From Nitrospira sp. (GTDB taxonomy: Bacteria > Nitrospirota > Nitrospiria > Nitrospirales > Nitrospiraceae): 44,166 nucleotides of DNA. Below, piece after piece: positions 7,839 to 16,626 of this stretch (position 1 is its first letter; each line of letters opens with the position of its first letter). The notes under the pieces were generated by a model. It saw nothing but the letters and a program-made list of their open reading frames with translations. It made no database searches and was not told where the DNA came from. A program made the position numbers and the translations under genes. The stretch covers positions 66,611-110,776 of the forward strand of contig JARFXQ010000013.1 of assembly GCA_029194725.1 (NCBI GenBank), written 5' to 3'.

Positions 7839-7851
7839 GCACCGCCCTCCT

Positions 7852-7897
7852 GTGTAGATACGGTGTAGATACTATGCCGGTTGGCAAGCTTCGTCAA
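7852..7897 (-). promoter_or_regulatory. mazEF promoter with phased direct repeats
   Basis: On the minus strand TTGACG (7897-7892), 17 nt, then TAGTAT (7874-7869) forms a good sigma70 promoter. Two perfect 10-bp direct repeats, GTGTAGATAC on the plus strand at 7852-7861 and 7863-7872, are 11 bp apart. They overlap the -10 element and the predicted start near 7862. The one-turn spacing over the start site fits an autorepressor operator (inference). Confidence 0.68.
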
Positions 7898-7948
7898 GAC
7901 CTCGAATTCCATGCATCCATGTCAGAGTCTCACTCTCGTAGTCAACGA

Positions 7949-9073
7949 CTACGATTGTTTGCCGGGCTCCTGAAGGATGCTCAGCCAATACCGGGTGTGT
8001 TTGAGTTCACCGGTTTTTCGGAGCGCGCCCAGTTCTATCAGGTTCTGCAAATCTCTGGTGGCTGTGGCGCGGGAGGTGTGTGTGATTTTGAGGTAATTCT
8101 CCGCACTGAGTCCACCTTTGAACCCGTCCAGTCCCTCCCGAAACATGCGTGTCAGTACTTTGTCCTGCCGTTCATTGAGCTTGCCACGCAGTCGATCATA
8201 CAGCCTGGTTTTCGCAATGAGAAAATCGATGAGGCGTTGGGTGTATTGCTGTGCTTCCAGGACGGTTCGTGTGAAATAGCTGAGCCAGTCTGTGATGTCC
8301 AAATCCTTATTGTTGTCCTCAAGTGCTGCGTAGTAGGCCTTCCGGCTCCGGCAGATCGTCTGAGACAGCGCAATGAGCGTCGGCCTGCCTAGGGTCTGGG
8401 ACAAGGCCTTCTCCGACAGCGCCCGCCCAATCCGTCCATTGCCGTCTTCAAACGGATGGATCGATTCGAAGTACAGGTGTGCGATGCCTGCCCGAGCCAG
8501 TGCAGGAAGCGGATGCTGTCCTTCCGGTGCCGTGTGGTTGAACCACTCGAGAAACCTGTTCATCTCCATCGAAACCCTGTGCGAGGGTGGCGCTTCAAAA
8601 TGAACCCTGGGAGTTCCGATGGGGCCTGACACCACTTGCATCGGATTCTGGGTGTTCCGGTACGCTCCGATGGTAGTCAGGTCCCCCCGTCCACGCATCA
8701 GCATCGCGTGCCAGCCGAACAACTGTTCTTCAGAAAGCGTGGTACCGGCGTGCTGATAGAGATCGGACATCAGGGCGGCAATGCCTTGTTCAGCGAGAGG
8801 GATCTTCCTGTTATCCGTATCCAGCCCGAAATTTCGGCGAATGGACGATTGCACGGAGTCGCGGTTGAGTATTTCCCCCTCGATCTCCGAAGTGGTGACG
8901 GCCTCGTTGCTGATGAGATCAATTGTGAGCTGTGACTGATCTCCCTCCGTGAGATGTTTGATGGCGCCCTGAACCATTCCCGCTTCATGGATAAAGTGGG
9001 TCTCGTTTGGAGTAAAAGTCTGCCTGTCATAGGTGAAGTTCGGCCACTCGTCTTGCTGCCAATTCCATGTCAT
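7949..9073 (-). CDS. Fic/DOC-family protein (AMPylator) with N-terminal inhibitory motif and C-terminal winged helix
   Basis: 374 residues from ATG 9073. The N-terminal WNWQQDEWPNFTYD resembles the DUF4172-type Fic N-domain. TSEIEG (about residues 61-66) fits the [S/T]xxxE[G/N] autoinhibitory helix of class II Fic proteins. The catalytic HPFEDGNGRIGR loop is complete at about 206-217. The C-terminal 80 residues (SRATATRDLQNLIELGAL) look like a winged helix-turn-helix. Such proteins transfer AMP to target proteins and may bind DNA. ATG 9118 in frame would add 15 residues; 9073 is preferred because the family begins near the TWNW motif and AGGAG lies upstream. Two palindromes cover the start region. 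Confidence 0.9.
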   Translation of the reverse strand: MTWNWQQDEWPNFTYDRQTFTPNETHFIHEAGMVQGAIKHLTEGDQSQLTIDLISNEAVTTSEIEGEILNRDSVQSSIRRNFGLDTDNRKIPLAEQGIAALMSDLYQHAGTTLSEEQLFGWHAMLMRGRGDLTTIGAYRNTQNPMQVVSGPIGTPRVHFEAPPSHRVSMEMNRFLEWFNHTAPEGQHPLPALARAGIAHLYFESIHPFEDGNGRIGRALSEKALSQTLGRPTLIALSQTICRSRKAYYAALEDNNKDLDITDWLSYFTRTVLEAQQYTQRLIDFLIAKTRLYDRLRGKLNERQDKVLTRMFREGLDGFKGGLSAENYLKITHTSRATATRDLQNLIELGALRKTGELKHTRYWLSILQEPGKQS

Positions 9074-9148
9074 GAGCGATAGACTCCTCTCGTATAGCTC
9101 ATAATAGACGGATTGCATGAGTTATAGAAGGGTTTCCTATAACTCATG
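9071..9148. promoter_or_regulatory. Tandem 33-bp palindromic operators at the fic start
   Basis: Site 2 has perfect 12-bp arms CATGAGTTATAG (9116-9127) and CTATAACTCATG (9137-9148) around a 9-nt spacer. Site 1 has CATGAGCGATAG (9071-9082) and a related reversed arm (9092-9103, 9 of 12 bases matching), again with a 9-nt spacer. The two sites are offset by exactly 45 bp. Site 1 covers the predicted fic start codon and ribosome-binding region; site 2 begins in the last codons of dnaE2. The pattern fits cooperative autorepression, perhaps by the winged helix of Fic itself (inference). Confidence 0.7.
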
Positions 9149-12100
9149 AGGGACGAAACCGTCAGCATATTCATGTCGGGTCAGTCGGTCAGGAACGTCG
9201 CCCGTTGTCGGCTCTAGGAGTTGGAGATCCAGCACAGTCAGTGTGACGACGCCGAAGCTTTCTTCCACCAGTCCATTGACCACGTACGGCTGGTTTGGTG
9301 AAAGCAGATGACAGCAACGGCGGTAGATCTCGGGGAACAGCGTGACATCGTAGAGGGCTGTGACATCTTCCAGGGTGATGAATTCCATGGTTTGGCCATA
9401 CTTGGTCTCAGCCGATTTCTCTGTGATCAGCAAGCCGACCATGGTGATACGCCGACCGACGAAACGATGCATTTGGGAGGCTGGCACCGGGCGGAGCCGT
9501 TCGATCTGCTTGCGGTAGAGAGTCAGAGGATGGCGGCTGGCCAGACAGCTGAACGATTCAATCTCATGGGCTCGCTTCTGAGCGGCGGAATAATCGTCCG
9601 GTACCGGTAAACGACTTGAGACGAAATCATTTCCCGCGTACAGCCGCCACATCAAGGCCGGCCTTGTCAGCTCACCGGCTATGGAATCACAGCATCCGGC
9701 GCGGACCAATGCTCTGGCATGGGAGAGCTCCGGCTTCACACGCCGCAAAAAATCTTGGAACGAGCGATAGGGGCCGGCTTTCGTCCGTTCCTCGACGATT
9801 TCCACGCCGAGGTCTTTTGGGATTGTCTTCACCTGCATCAAGCCCATCCGTAGCCGTTCGCCTTCACCGTGGTAAGCCCAATCGCTTTCGTTGATGTCCG
9901 GCAGGAGGACCGCCAGTCCCATGCGTCTGGCCTCCGAGACGTAGGCGAAGGTTGAATAAAACCCACCTCGGTTGCTGATGACGGCGGCGATGAATTCCGC
10001 CGGGTAGTGAGTGCGAAGATACGCGGACTTAAACGACACCTGAGCATAGCTTGCTGAATGGGGTTTGCAAAAACTGTAGCCGGCAAAGCTCATGATCATC
10101 GCCCAGATTTCAGCGATCGTGCCAGGCGAGGCTCCGTTCCTTGCAGCACCGCGACAAAATTGATGATAGTAGTCGTGCAGTTGCCGTTGTTTGTGTTTCT
10201 TGCTGATGATCTTACGAAGCTGATCCGCATCTTCAACAGAAAAGTCCGCTAGAGCCATCGCCACTTTGGTTACGTCCTCCTGATAGACCATGATGCCGTG
10301 TGTTTCATCCAAAACTCCTTTCAGCTTGGGATGTCGGGATGGACACGAGCCTGCATGCGCTCGTCGGATAAACTCTTCCACGAAGGGAATAGTCGCAGGC
10401 CTGACCAAGGACGAGACCATGACGAGATACTCGAAAACATCGGTCACTGCGCGGCGGTGCGGTGGCATTCCCAGCCACAGTTTTCTCAACAAGAGACGTG
10501 TAGCGGGTGATTCGATGTAAAAGCAGCCGATCGTGTCACCACGTCGGATCGCGTCCTGCGTGGCGACATCGTTGAGCGGGTTCCAGGTTTCATAGTCGAT
10601 CGTCCGGCCCGTATGTTTGGCGATGGCCGCAAGAGCATCTCGAATCACAGCGAGTGACCGGTTGCCTAGGATATCGATCTTCACGAGCCCAGCGTCCTCC
10701 GTCTGATCTTTTTCCCACTGGATGACGGGTAAGCGTTTGGCTGTGTATTCCACCGGCACGTAGCGCCGGATCTCATCCGGTACGATGACGACTCCGCCGC
10801 AGTGTATGGAGAGATGGCGGAAGTGTTTCTGTGCTTTCAGCGCCAAAGCAAGGATCTCAGGCCAGGGGGGAGGCAACTGCATGGTCTGTGACAACCGATG
10901 GAGCCATTGCTCGTTGGTCGGTGGAGTGGAAAAGCCGAGGAAGTCCTTTTGACGCACAACGTGTGAAGATATCCTGCCGATTTCTTCAGTCGGCATTCCG
11001 TACACCTTTGCGACTTCGCGGATGGCTGCCCGGAAGCCGAGGCTGTTTTGGTTTGCCACCATGGCGGCTTGGCGATCGCCGTACTGTTCGAACACCCATT
11101 TCAAAACGTTGTCGCGCTCGTCCCATGCAAAATCGATATCGATGTCCGGTGGATCTTTCCTGCCTGGATTGAGAAACCGTTCGAAGAAGAGATGATGCTT
11201 GATCGGATCGACATGAGTGATGTGAAGGCAGTACGAAACGATTGACGCTGCGACTGAACCGCGGCCACAGGTGGTCCATTTTGATGCCGTCACAATTTCC
11301 TCCACGACGAGAAAATAGTGAGCGAAGCGTTTCCCTCGGATGATCGCCAACTCTTTTTCAATCCGGTCACGGACCTCTTGCGTGATGACGCCGTATCGAC
11401 TCTGTGCGCCGGCATAGGTCTTGTCTTTGAGCGTCAAAAATGCTTCTTCATCGGTCAGCCGACGAAAGGCAGGAAAGATCGTCTCGCCAAAACGCCAGTC
11501 GCTGTGACAGGCCTCGGCAATGCGGAGGGTATTCTCCACTGCTTCGGGAACGTGAGGAAACTGAGATGCCATGAGCGCGGGTGGCTTGAGCCATTGGCTA
11601 GGGGTGCAACAGGCTTCTTCAGGCAATCGTGACAGAGTTGTATTGAGGGCGATGGCACGCAACAGACAATGGGTGGCAAAGCCATTCGCATGAGAGAAGT
11701 ACACGCGATTGGTGGCGACAGGCGGCAAACCGGAACGGCGGCTGAAGAGAAGGGCATCATGCATAGCGGGTCCCGGCGTCAATTCAACATAGAGATCTTG
11801 CTGCGAGTCTTTGCTCCAAGCCATGAGCGCCGCTTCGTCGTCCGTGAAGATGATCAGGCCATCGCGATGGCGCGAGACTGACGTGAAAAGGTCGAACGAG
11901 GGGTTACAATGTCTCTCCGACAGCACGCGACAGAGGTTGGCATAGCCGTCAGGTGTTTTGGCCAGCAAAACCGCTCGATGATCGTCGGTGGTCAGTTCAG
12001 CGCCGAGAATCGGTCGAAGGCTCCATTGCTTTGCATGCTCGACAAATCGGATCGCTCCGTACAGTCCATTCGTATCGGTCAAGGCCATGGTGGACGATCC

Positions 12101-12202
12101 TTGCCGCTGTGCCAAAGTACAGAGTTCTTCCAGTGACGACACCCCGCGCATCGGTGAATAATCCGAATGGACATGGAGATGGACGAATTGGACAGCTGTC
12201 AT
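9137..12202 (-). CDS. dnaE2: Error-prone DNA polymerase DnaE2 (ImuC)
   Basis: 1021 residues from ATG 12202, the usual DnaE2 length. It starts with a PHP domain (FVHLHVHSDYSPMRGVSS), then the C-family polymerase core with GRGSVAASIVSYCL and the catalytic PPDIDIDF aspartates, IHCGGVVI and KIDILGNRSL. A C-terminal OB fold follows. With ImuB it carries out SOS translesion synthesis and mutagenesis. A longer frame to 12397 exists, but ATG 12202 overlaps the imuB stop (ATGA), has AAGGA upstream and matches the family N-terminus. Confidence 0.95.
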   Translation of the reverse strand: MTAVQFVHLHVHSDYSPMRGVSSLEELCTLAQRQGSSTMALTDTNGLYGAIRFVEHAKQWSLRPILGAELTTDDHRAVLLAKTPDGYANLCRVLSERHCNPSFDLFTSVSRHRDGLIIFTDDEAALMAWSKDSQQDLYVELTPGPAMHDALLFSRRSGLPPVATNRVYFSHANGFATHCLLRAIALNTTLSRLPEEACCTPSQWLKPPALMASQFPHVPEAVENTLRIAEACHSDWRFGETIFPAFRRLTDEEAFLTLKDKTYAGAQSRYGVITQEVRDRIEKELAIIRGKRFAHYFLVVEEIVTASKWTTCGRGSVAASIVSYCLHITHVDPIKHHLFFERFLNPGRKDPPDIDIDFAWDERDNVLKWVFEQYGDRQAAMVANQNSLGFRAAIREVAKVYGMPTEEIGRISSHVVRQKDFLGFSTPPTNEQWLHRLSQTMQLPPPWPEILALALKAQKHFRHLSIHCGGVVIVPDEIRRYVPVEYTAKRLPVIQWEKDQTEDAGLVKIDILGNRSLAVIRDALAAIAKHTGRTIDYETWNPLNDVATQDAIRRGDTIGCFYIESPATRLLLRKLWLGMPPHRRAVTDVFEYLVMVSSLVRPATIPFVEEFIRRAHAGSCPSRHPKLKGVLDETHGIMVYQEDVTKVAMALADFSVEDADQLRKIISKKHKQRQLHDYYHQFCRGAARNGASPGTIAEIWAMIMSFAGYSFCKPHSASYAQVSFKSAYLRTHYPAEFIAAVISNRGGFYSTFAYVSEARRMGLAVLLPDINESDWAYHGEGERLRMGLMQVKTIPKDLGVEIVEERTKAGPYRSFQDFLRRVKPELSHARALVRAGCCDSIAGELTRPALMWRLYAGNDFVSSRLPVPDDYSAAQKRAHEIESFSCLASRHPLTLYRKQIERLRPVPASQMHRFVGRRITMVGLLITEKSAETKYGQTMEFITLEDVTALYDVTLFPEIYRRCCHLLSPNQPYVVNGLVEESFGVVTLTVLDLQLLEPTTGDVPDRLTRHEYADGFVPHEL

Positions 12203-13380
12203 CGTAACGTCCTTCCCCAGGACAGGGCTTGTTCGCCGAATTTTGCGCGAATCTGGTCCAGAGCCAGCGAGAGGCGGTGAGAGCGGGGAGGAACGGCGGA
12301 TTCCGACTCGTCGAAGAGCGAAAGTTGCTGAGCCTGTGGTTCCAGCCGACTGACCTGAAGGATCAGCCTTGTGAGACGTACCCGTCGACGGAAACATCGG
12401 TAGAACAGGTCTGTCAGCACCGGCTGGAGATCGACTTCCCAGTAGGTGCTGTGTGGCAGCGTCTCATGAGCGGTCTGCTCGACATGGTCACTATGACGAA
12501 CTGTCAGCGAGATGTGTCGGCACATCCGTTGCTGTTGCCGCAGTGTGGCGCAAAGCTGCTCTAACAATCGGAATAGCCGCCCCAGCAAGAGATGATCATC
12601 CACTTCATCCGGATCGAGGAGGATAGACCGTTCGATCACAGGCTGAGCGATTGGTGGGTGTACCGGAGAAGGATCGATACCTAAGGCCCAGTCGTGTAAC
12701 GTATAAGCAGGAGCACCGATGGCTGCTTGTAGATATGCCAACGAGACAGAGGCAATTGCGCCGAGTGTAAAGAGGTTTAAATCCTCTAGCCGTTGTATGA
12801 CTCGTGAGGTGTGGGTGCGGTGAAGACCGGGAAGCAACATGGTCGGCAACGGAGCGAGGAACGGTTGCTCACAGCCGGAGTGGATCGACAACACTTGGGG
12901 TGGTTTCGTCAGAGATGTCGCGGCCAGCTGCGAGACCAGTTTGTTTCCCGCCAGTCCGATCGTACTCGGCCATCCCTCCTGATGGATCAATTCTCGACCG
13001 ATGCGGGTGGCTGTATCGATGGGAGGGCCGAGGAGTTTGGTTGTCCCGGTGAGGTCCAGGAAGAGCGAGCCGGGCCTGATCGATTCCCAAGCCGGTACAA
13101 AGGACGAGATACGCTGTTGCAGCTCACGATGGGCGGCTTGCGTGAATGATGAATCTGGAGGAATCATCCGCAGGCCGGGACAGATCAGCCGCGCGAGATC
13201 CACCGGCATCCCCGGCTGCAGGCCCTCGTGAAACGCTTCCGTAGAAATCTCTTGGATCAATGCGCGCTGCGTATGTGTCGGTGCTACGGCCACCGGTCTG
13301 TTCCGCAGCGAGCTATCGATGGCACGGGCCAACACGATTCTAAAAGCAGGAATCTGTAGGCAGGCAATATGGCGATCCAT
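12199..13380 (-). CDS. imuB: ImuB, catalytically degenerate Y-family polymerase-like protein
   Basis: 393 residues. The N-terminus, IACLQIPAFRIVLAR, is related to Y-family polymerases but lacks the first catalytic Asp. The palm segment reads SLFLDLTGT instead of the S-x-D-E motif, so the active site is degraded, as in known ImuB. A beta-clamp-binding sequence, QLSLFD, lies near residue 355. ImuB bridges DnaE2 to the sliding clamp. It is the first gene of the operon and overlaps dnaE2 by 4 bases. No imuA is present upstream; the next gene is a divergently ending MscS channel. Confidence 0.92.
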   Translation of the reverse strand: MDRHIACLQIPAFRIVLARAIDSSLRNRPVAVAPTHTQRALIQEISTEAFHEGLQPGMPVDLARLICPGLRMIPPDSSFTQAAHRELQQRISSFVPAWESIRPGSLFLDLTGTTKLLGPPIDTATRIGRELIHQEGWPSTIGLAGNKLVSQLAATSLTKPPQVLSIHSGCEQPFLAPLPTMLLPGLHRTHTSRVIQRLEDLNLFTLGAIASVSLAYLQAAIGAPAYTLHDWALGIDPSPVHPPIAQPVIERSILLDPDEVDDHLLLGRLFRLLEQLCATLRQQQRMCRHISLTVRHSDHVEQTAHETLPHSTYWEVDLQPVLTDLFYRCFRRRVRLTRLILQVSRLEPQAQQLSLFDESESAVPPRSHRLSLALDQIRAKFGEQALSWGRTLR

Positions 13381-13394
13381 GGCAAGTCAAATTA

Positions 13395-13430
13395 GTAACC
13401 AATGGTTACATCAAAATAGATCCCTGTCAA
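13395..13430 (-). promoter_or_regulatory. imuB-dnaE2 promoter overlapped by a palindromic operator
   Basis: TTGACA (13430-13425, minus strand), 16 nt, then TAACCA (13408-13403) is a plausible promoter about 20 nt before the imuB ATG. A perfect palindrome GTAACCA-A-TGGTTAC (13395-13409) covers the -10 element. Mutagenesis cassettes of this kind are usually LexA-controlled, so this is a candidate SOS operator, although it does not match the CTGT-N8-ACAG or GAAC-N4-GTTC LexA boxes. Confidence 0.6.
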
Positions 13431-13596
13431 GTACGTAGGAAAGCTGGGTCTAGATTTTGGTCGTGGATTCCGGGCTATGAGTGGAACTTCGGTGATGTGA
13501 ACCCACGGTCCATAGATGGGCGATCTCCGGGCATTCGACGATCACTACGGAACGACAGGCGCTTCGGCCCTGATGTCCTCATGTGATCGCGCGGTA

Positions 13597-16014
13597 TCAG
13601 GTGGTCGGATGATCGCGAACCTCGCCCTGTTCGCGTCCTTCCTCTGGATGGACCGGCTGGGTTGGTCGATTTGTTACGTGAATTTCAATCGGTCTGGCGG
13701 TATCCAAATGGACATCTCGCTGGGGATACGAAAGGGAAATCCGTTCGTCGCCAAGGCTTTTCTCGATCATGAACCGCAAGTCACTGCCGACCAGTGCTGG
13801 GTTGACCCCGGAAGCGAACGTCACCCAGTAGTACAACGTGAAGATAAGCGCATTGTCTCCGAATTCTTCTAACAGGACCAGCGGCTCCGGATCCTTCAAC
13901 ACCAGTCCGTGCTGGATGGCCGCCTCGTGCAGCAAATCGCGGACCCGCTTGACCGGCGATCCATAGGCGACTCCGACCTTCAGTGAGAACCGCCTTGTTC
14001 GATTGGAGTAGGTCCAGTTGCTCAGATTCCGCTCCAGGAGGTTGCTGTTGGGTATGTGCATTTCCATGCCGTTGCCGTCACGGATTGTCGATGAGCGGAA
14101 CCCGATACTCCGGACCTCCCCCACGACCCCGTCGATCTCGATCAGGTCGCCTACACGAAGTGGTCGCTCAATGAGGACCAGGAGACCGCTGATGAAGTTT
14201 TTGAGGAGATTCTGCGTGCCGAAGCCGATGCCGATCGCGAGCGCTCCACCCAGGAAGGCAAACACCGTCAACGGAATTTTGGCCCAGACCAAGCTGACGA
14301 TCAGCACGACGGCGAACAGGATGGCGAACGTCCACTTGCGGAGGATGTCGGCCAGGGGTTCTTCCATCCGCAGCCGCCGAACGGCAAGGCCTTGTACAAA
14401 CTTGGCCATGGCCGCGGACACCCAGTATCCCAGCATCAACAACAGGATGGCCCGAAACATTTTCCCGATCGTCACGCTCCGTCGGCCGCTGATGGATTGG
14501 CCGTCGACCTCGATCGTGTCTTCAACCGCGAAAAGCTCGAACTCCCAGATGTTGGTCAGTGTGCGTGAAGCACCGGTGAGTGATGCCTGCAGGCGAGCCG
14601 AGAGCGGAAGCGCTTCCTCCTGTTGCTCGAAGCGGGTTTTGAGCAATTCGAGCAGGCGATTGAACTGTTGTGAGCGTTCCAGCCCACGATGATAGTATCG
14701 CCCCCGCTCCCGGTAGCGGTCTACGAGGGGACGTAACCGACCGACCTCCGCTGGTGTCGTGGCATGTTTCAGCCTCGTTTCCAACTCGCCCTCCTGTCCC
14801 GATGTCATGTCGATCTGCTGGCCGATATAGTCTCTCCAGGTCCTGGCCTCTTGGAGGACCGGCGCCAAACGTTGAAAGACCTCGCGGGCTTTGGCCACGT
14901 CGCCTTCGCTCACGACTGCAAATCGGCTCTCCCAGATCCGGCGTTCCATCTCCACGGTATCCAACATATGCCGCAACATCTCGACGCGGATATCGGCGTT
15001 TTCCGATTGCACGCGCCCCAACTCGGCGCGGTCGACCAATAACGAGTGGGTGGCAGCGGCTTTCGGGGATTCCTTGCCGCCCGGAGATAGGGTCGCCTTG
15101 GCCCCATTGAGCCTTGTGACTGTTTGGTCGTGGGCACGATGACTGGTGCGCTGGTCCCTCAACGCCAGATCAAGCTCTGCCTCCAACCCAATCCGTTCCG
15201 TTTCGAGTCGCTCCCGAACCTTATCCAAATCCTGTGTGTTAAACCGTTGCTCTGGCTCGGCCCGATCAAGCTGCCGCTGCGCGAAGGCCAGTCTGGATTT
15301 CGCCTCGGCCAGTTCCTCCTGACGAGCCTTCACCGACTGAGTCAGCATGGCGGCTGAGGCGGCCATGGCGCGGCTACGCAGGTGAGCCACGTCGCGGAGC
15401 CAGGTGAGTCGAGTCGTTTGGGTCTGATCCTTGACCATTTCGAGTTGCTCGGTAGCCAGTCGCAATCGTTGCTCGGCGGCCTTGAGCGCTTCCTCACTAC
15501 GCTCAGCGGCACGAATCGTGGCGGCCAGCTTGGACTCAAGCAGCTCGACCGTCCGTTTCAGAGATCTGGTACGGTCCCGGAGGGAATCGACGATGAGAAC
15601 GGAGTATGGGGGCGGATCAGGAAAATCCGTCCACTCGCGGTTCTCTCGTTCCACTTGTTCGCGGCGCGTGCGCGCCTGCTGTAGCTTTTGGGTATCTTCA
15701 AGCTGCTGCTCGTAGGCACGAGCCAACTGATAGAGGAAGGAACGACGCTCCAGCAATTCGTTTTCGGGAGTGCCTGATGGAGCACCGGCCTCCAATGGAC
15801 CGGATGTGCTGATCGAATTGAGGTCGGCCTCGGCCGCGGTCAACCGTTCACGCAGTTGCCTGATTTGCTCTTCAGGCGATTGTGGATCGGGGGAGGATGG
15901 CTTGCCGTTCGCATTGCCGCCGGAAAGGCTTGGGAAACGGACCGAGGATTGGGCCGAGGCGACGGCGGGCGACAGGAGCAGGAGGACTGATATGATCAGC
16001 GGCCATCTTCTCAT
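13597..16014 (-). CDS. Large MscS-family mechanosensitive channel with periplasmic coiled-coil domain
   Basis: 805 residues. A signal peptide (about 1-21, ending ASAQ) is followed by a long Gln/Glu/Arg-rich coiled-coil region (about 45-430). Several membrane segments follow (about 510-600), then the MscS pore/beta domain: GGALAIGIGFGTQNLLKNF, ERPLRVGDLIEIDG, VGEVRSIGFRSSTIR, PNSNLLE. The architecture resembles MscK/MscM-type channels that release solutes under hypo-osmotic shock. GGAG lies just before the ATG. It is a single gene ending toward imuB. Confidence 0.9.
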   Translation of the reverse strand: MRRWPLIISVLLLLSPAVASAQSSVRFPSLSGGNANGKPSSPDPQSPEEQIRQLRERLTAAEADLNSISTSGPLEAGAPSGTPENELLERRSFLYQLARAYEQQLEDTQKLQQARTRREQVERENREWTDFPDPPPYSVLIVDSLRDRTRSLKRTVELLESKLAATIRAAERSEEALKAAEQRLRLATEQLEMVKDQTQTTRLTWLRDVAHLRSRAMAASAAMLTQSVKARQEELAEAKSRLAFAQRQLDRAEPEQRFNTQDLDKVRERLETERIGLEAELDLALRDQRTSHRAHDQTVTRLNGAKATLSPGGKESPKAAATHSLLVDRAELGRVQSENADIRVEMLRHMLDTVEMERRIWESRFAVVSEGDVAKAREVFQRLAPVLQEARTWRDYIGQQIDMTSGQEGELETRLKHATTPAEVGRLRPLVDRYRERGRYYHRGLERSQQFNRLLELLKTRFEQQEEALPLSARLQASLTGASRTLTNIWEFELFAVEDTIEVDGQSISGRRSVTIGKMFRAILLLMLGYWVSAAMAKFVQGLAVRRLRMEEPLADILRKWTFAILFAVVLIVSLVWAKIPLTVFAFLGGALAIGIGFGTQNLLKNFISGLLVLIERPLRVGDLIEIDGVVGEVRSIGFRSSTIRDGNGMEMHIPNSNLLERNLSNWTYSNRTRRFSLKVGVAYGSPVKRVRDLLHEAAIQHGLVLKDPEPLVLLEEFGDNALIFTLYYWVTFASGVNPALVGSDLRFMIEKSLGDERISLSYPQRDVHLDTARPIEIHVTNRPTQPVHPEEGREQGEVRDHPTT

Positions 16015-16169
16015 GGCTCCAAACGTACATCCTCATCCCTCCCGCCAGTCAAGTAGGATTCGGGCAGGACGATTGACTTTTCGCGATGGTGCCGAACCGG
16101 GCGGGTCCTGGCGGGAAGTAAAATCTTGGCGCTCGGTCCTAGTGAGCCAGAGGGGTGGGCGGTGATTCA

Positions 16170-16199
16170 TTGACAGGCTAAGAAATCCTGTGCTACGGT
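16170..16199 (+). promoter_or_regulatory. Predicted promoter of the rpsF operon
   Basis: TTGACA (16170-16175), 18 nt, then TACGGT (16194-16199). The inferred transcript has a leader of about 70 nt with GC-rich inverted segments before AGGAGG (about 8 nt from the rpsF ATG). Ribosomal-protein leaders of this position can bind S6:S18 for feedback control, but I could not confirm the motif. Confidence 0.6.
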
Positions 16200-16278
16200 C
16201 CACAGTTCTTGCGCCGAGGAGGCGCCCTACACCTCGCTCCCGACTGGTTCGGGGGCCTTTGCCCAGGAGGATTGCTGC

Positions 16279-16626
16279 ATGGAGCTCTACGAGTCTCTAT
16301 TTATCATTCGTCCGTCCGTCTCCGATGAGGAGACCAAGACGCTCATCGACAAGATGAAAAATGTCGCCGACAAAACCGGCGCCCAATTCATCAAAGCCGA
16401 AAATTTAGGGAAGAAAAAGCTCGCTTACGAAGTACGCCGTGAGCGGAAGGGGACCTACGCCTATTTCTACTTCAAGGCGCCGAACAACACCGTCGGCGAG
16501 CTCGAACGGGCCTATCGACTGGAGGACAACATCATCAAGTTTTTGACGGTCCATCACGAGAAACCCTTGGTGGAGCGGCGTCCGGTGGAAGCCTCGGCAC
16601 AGGAGTCGGACGGTGGCCGGATTTAA
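16279..16626 (+). CDS. rpsF: 30S ribosomal protein S6
   Basis: 115 residues, typical S6 with a short variable tail. MELYESLFIIRPSVSDEE opens the first beta strand. LGKKKLAYEVRRERKGTYAY and the YRLEDNIIKFLTV strand are conserved. S6 binds 16S rRNA as a heterodimer with S18, whose gene lies two genes downstream. The ATG has AGGAGG about 8 nt upstream. The 3' end overlaps ssb by 14 bases. Confidence 0.97.
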   Translation: MELYESLFIIRPSVSDEETKTLIDKMKNVADKTGAQFIKAENLGKKKLAYEVRRERKGTYAYFYFKAPNNTVGELERAYRLEDNIIKFLTVHHEKPLVERRPVEASAQESDGGRI

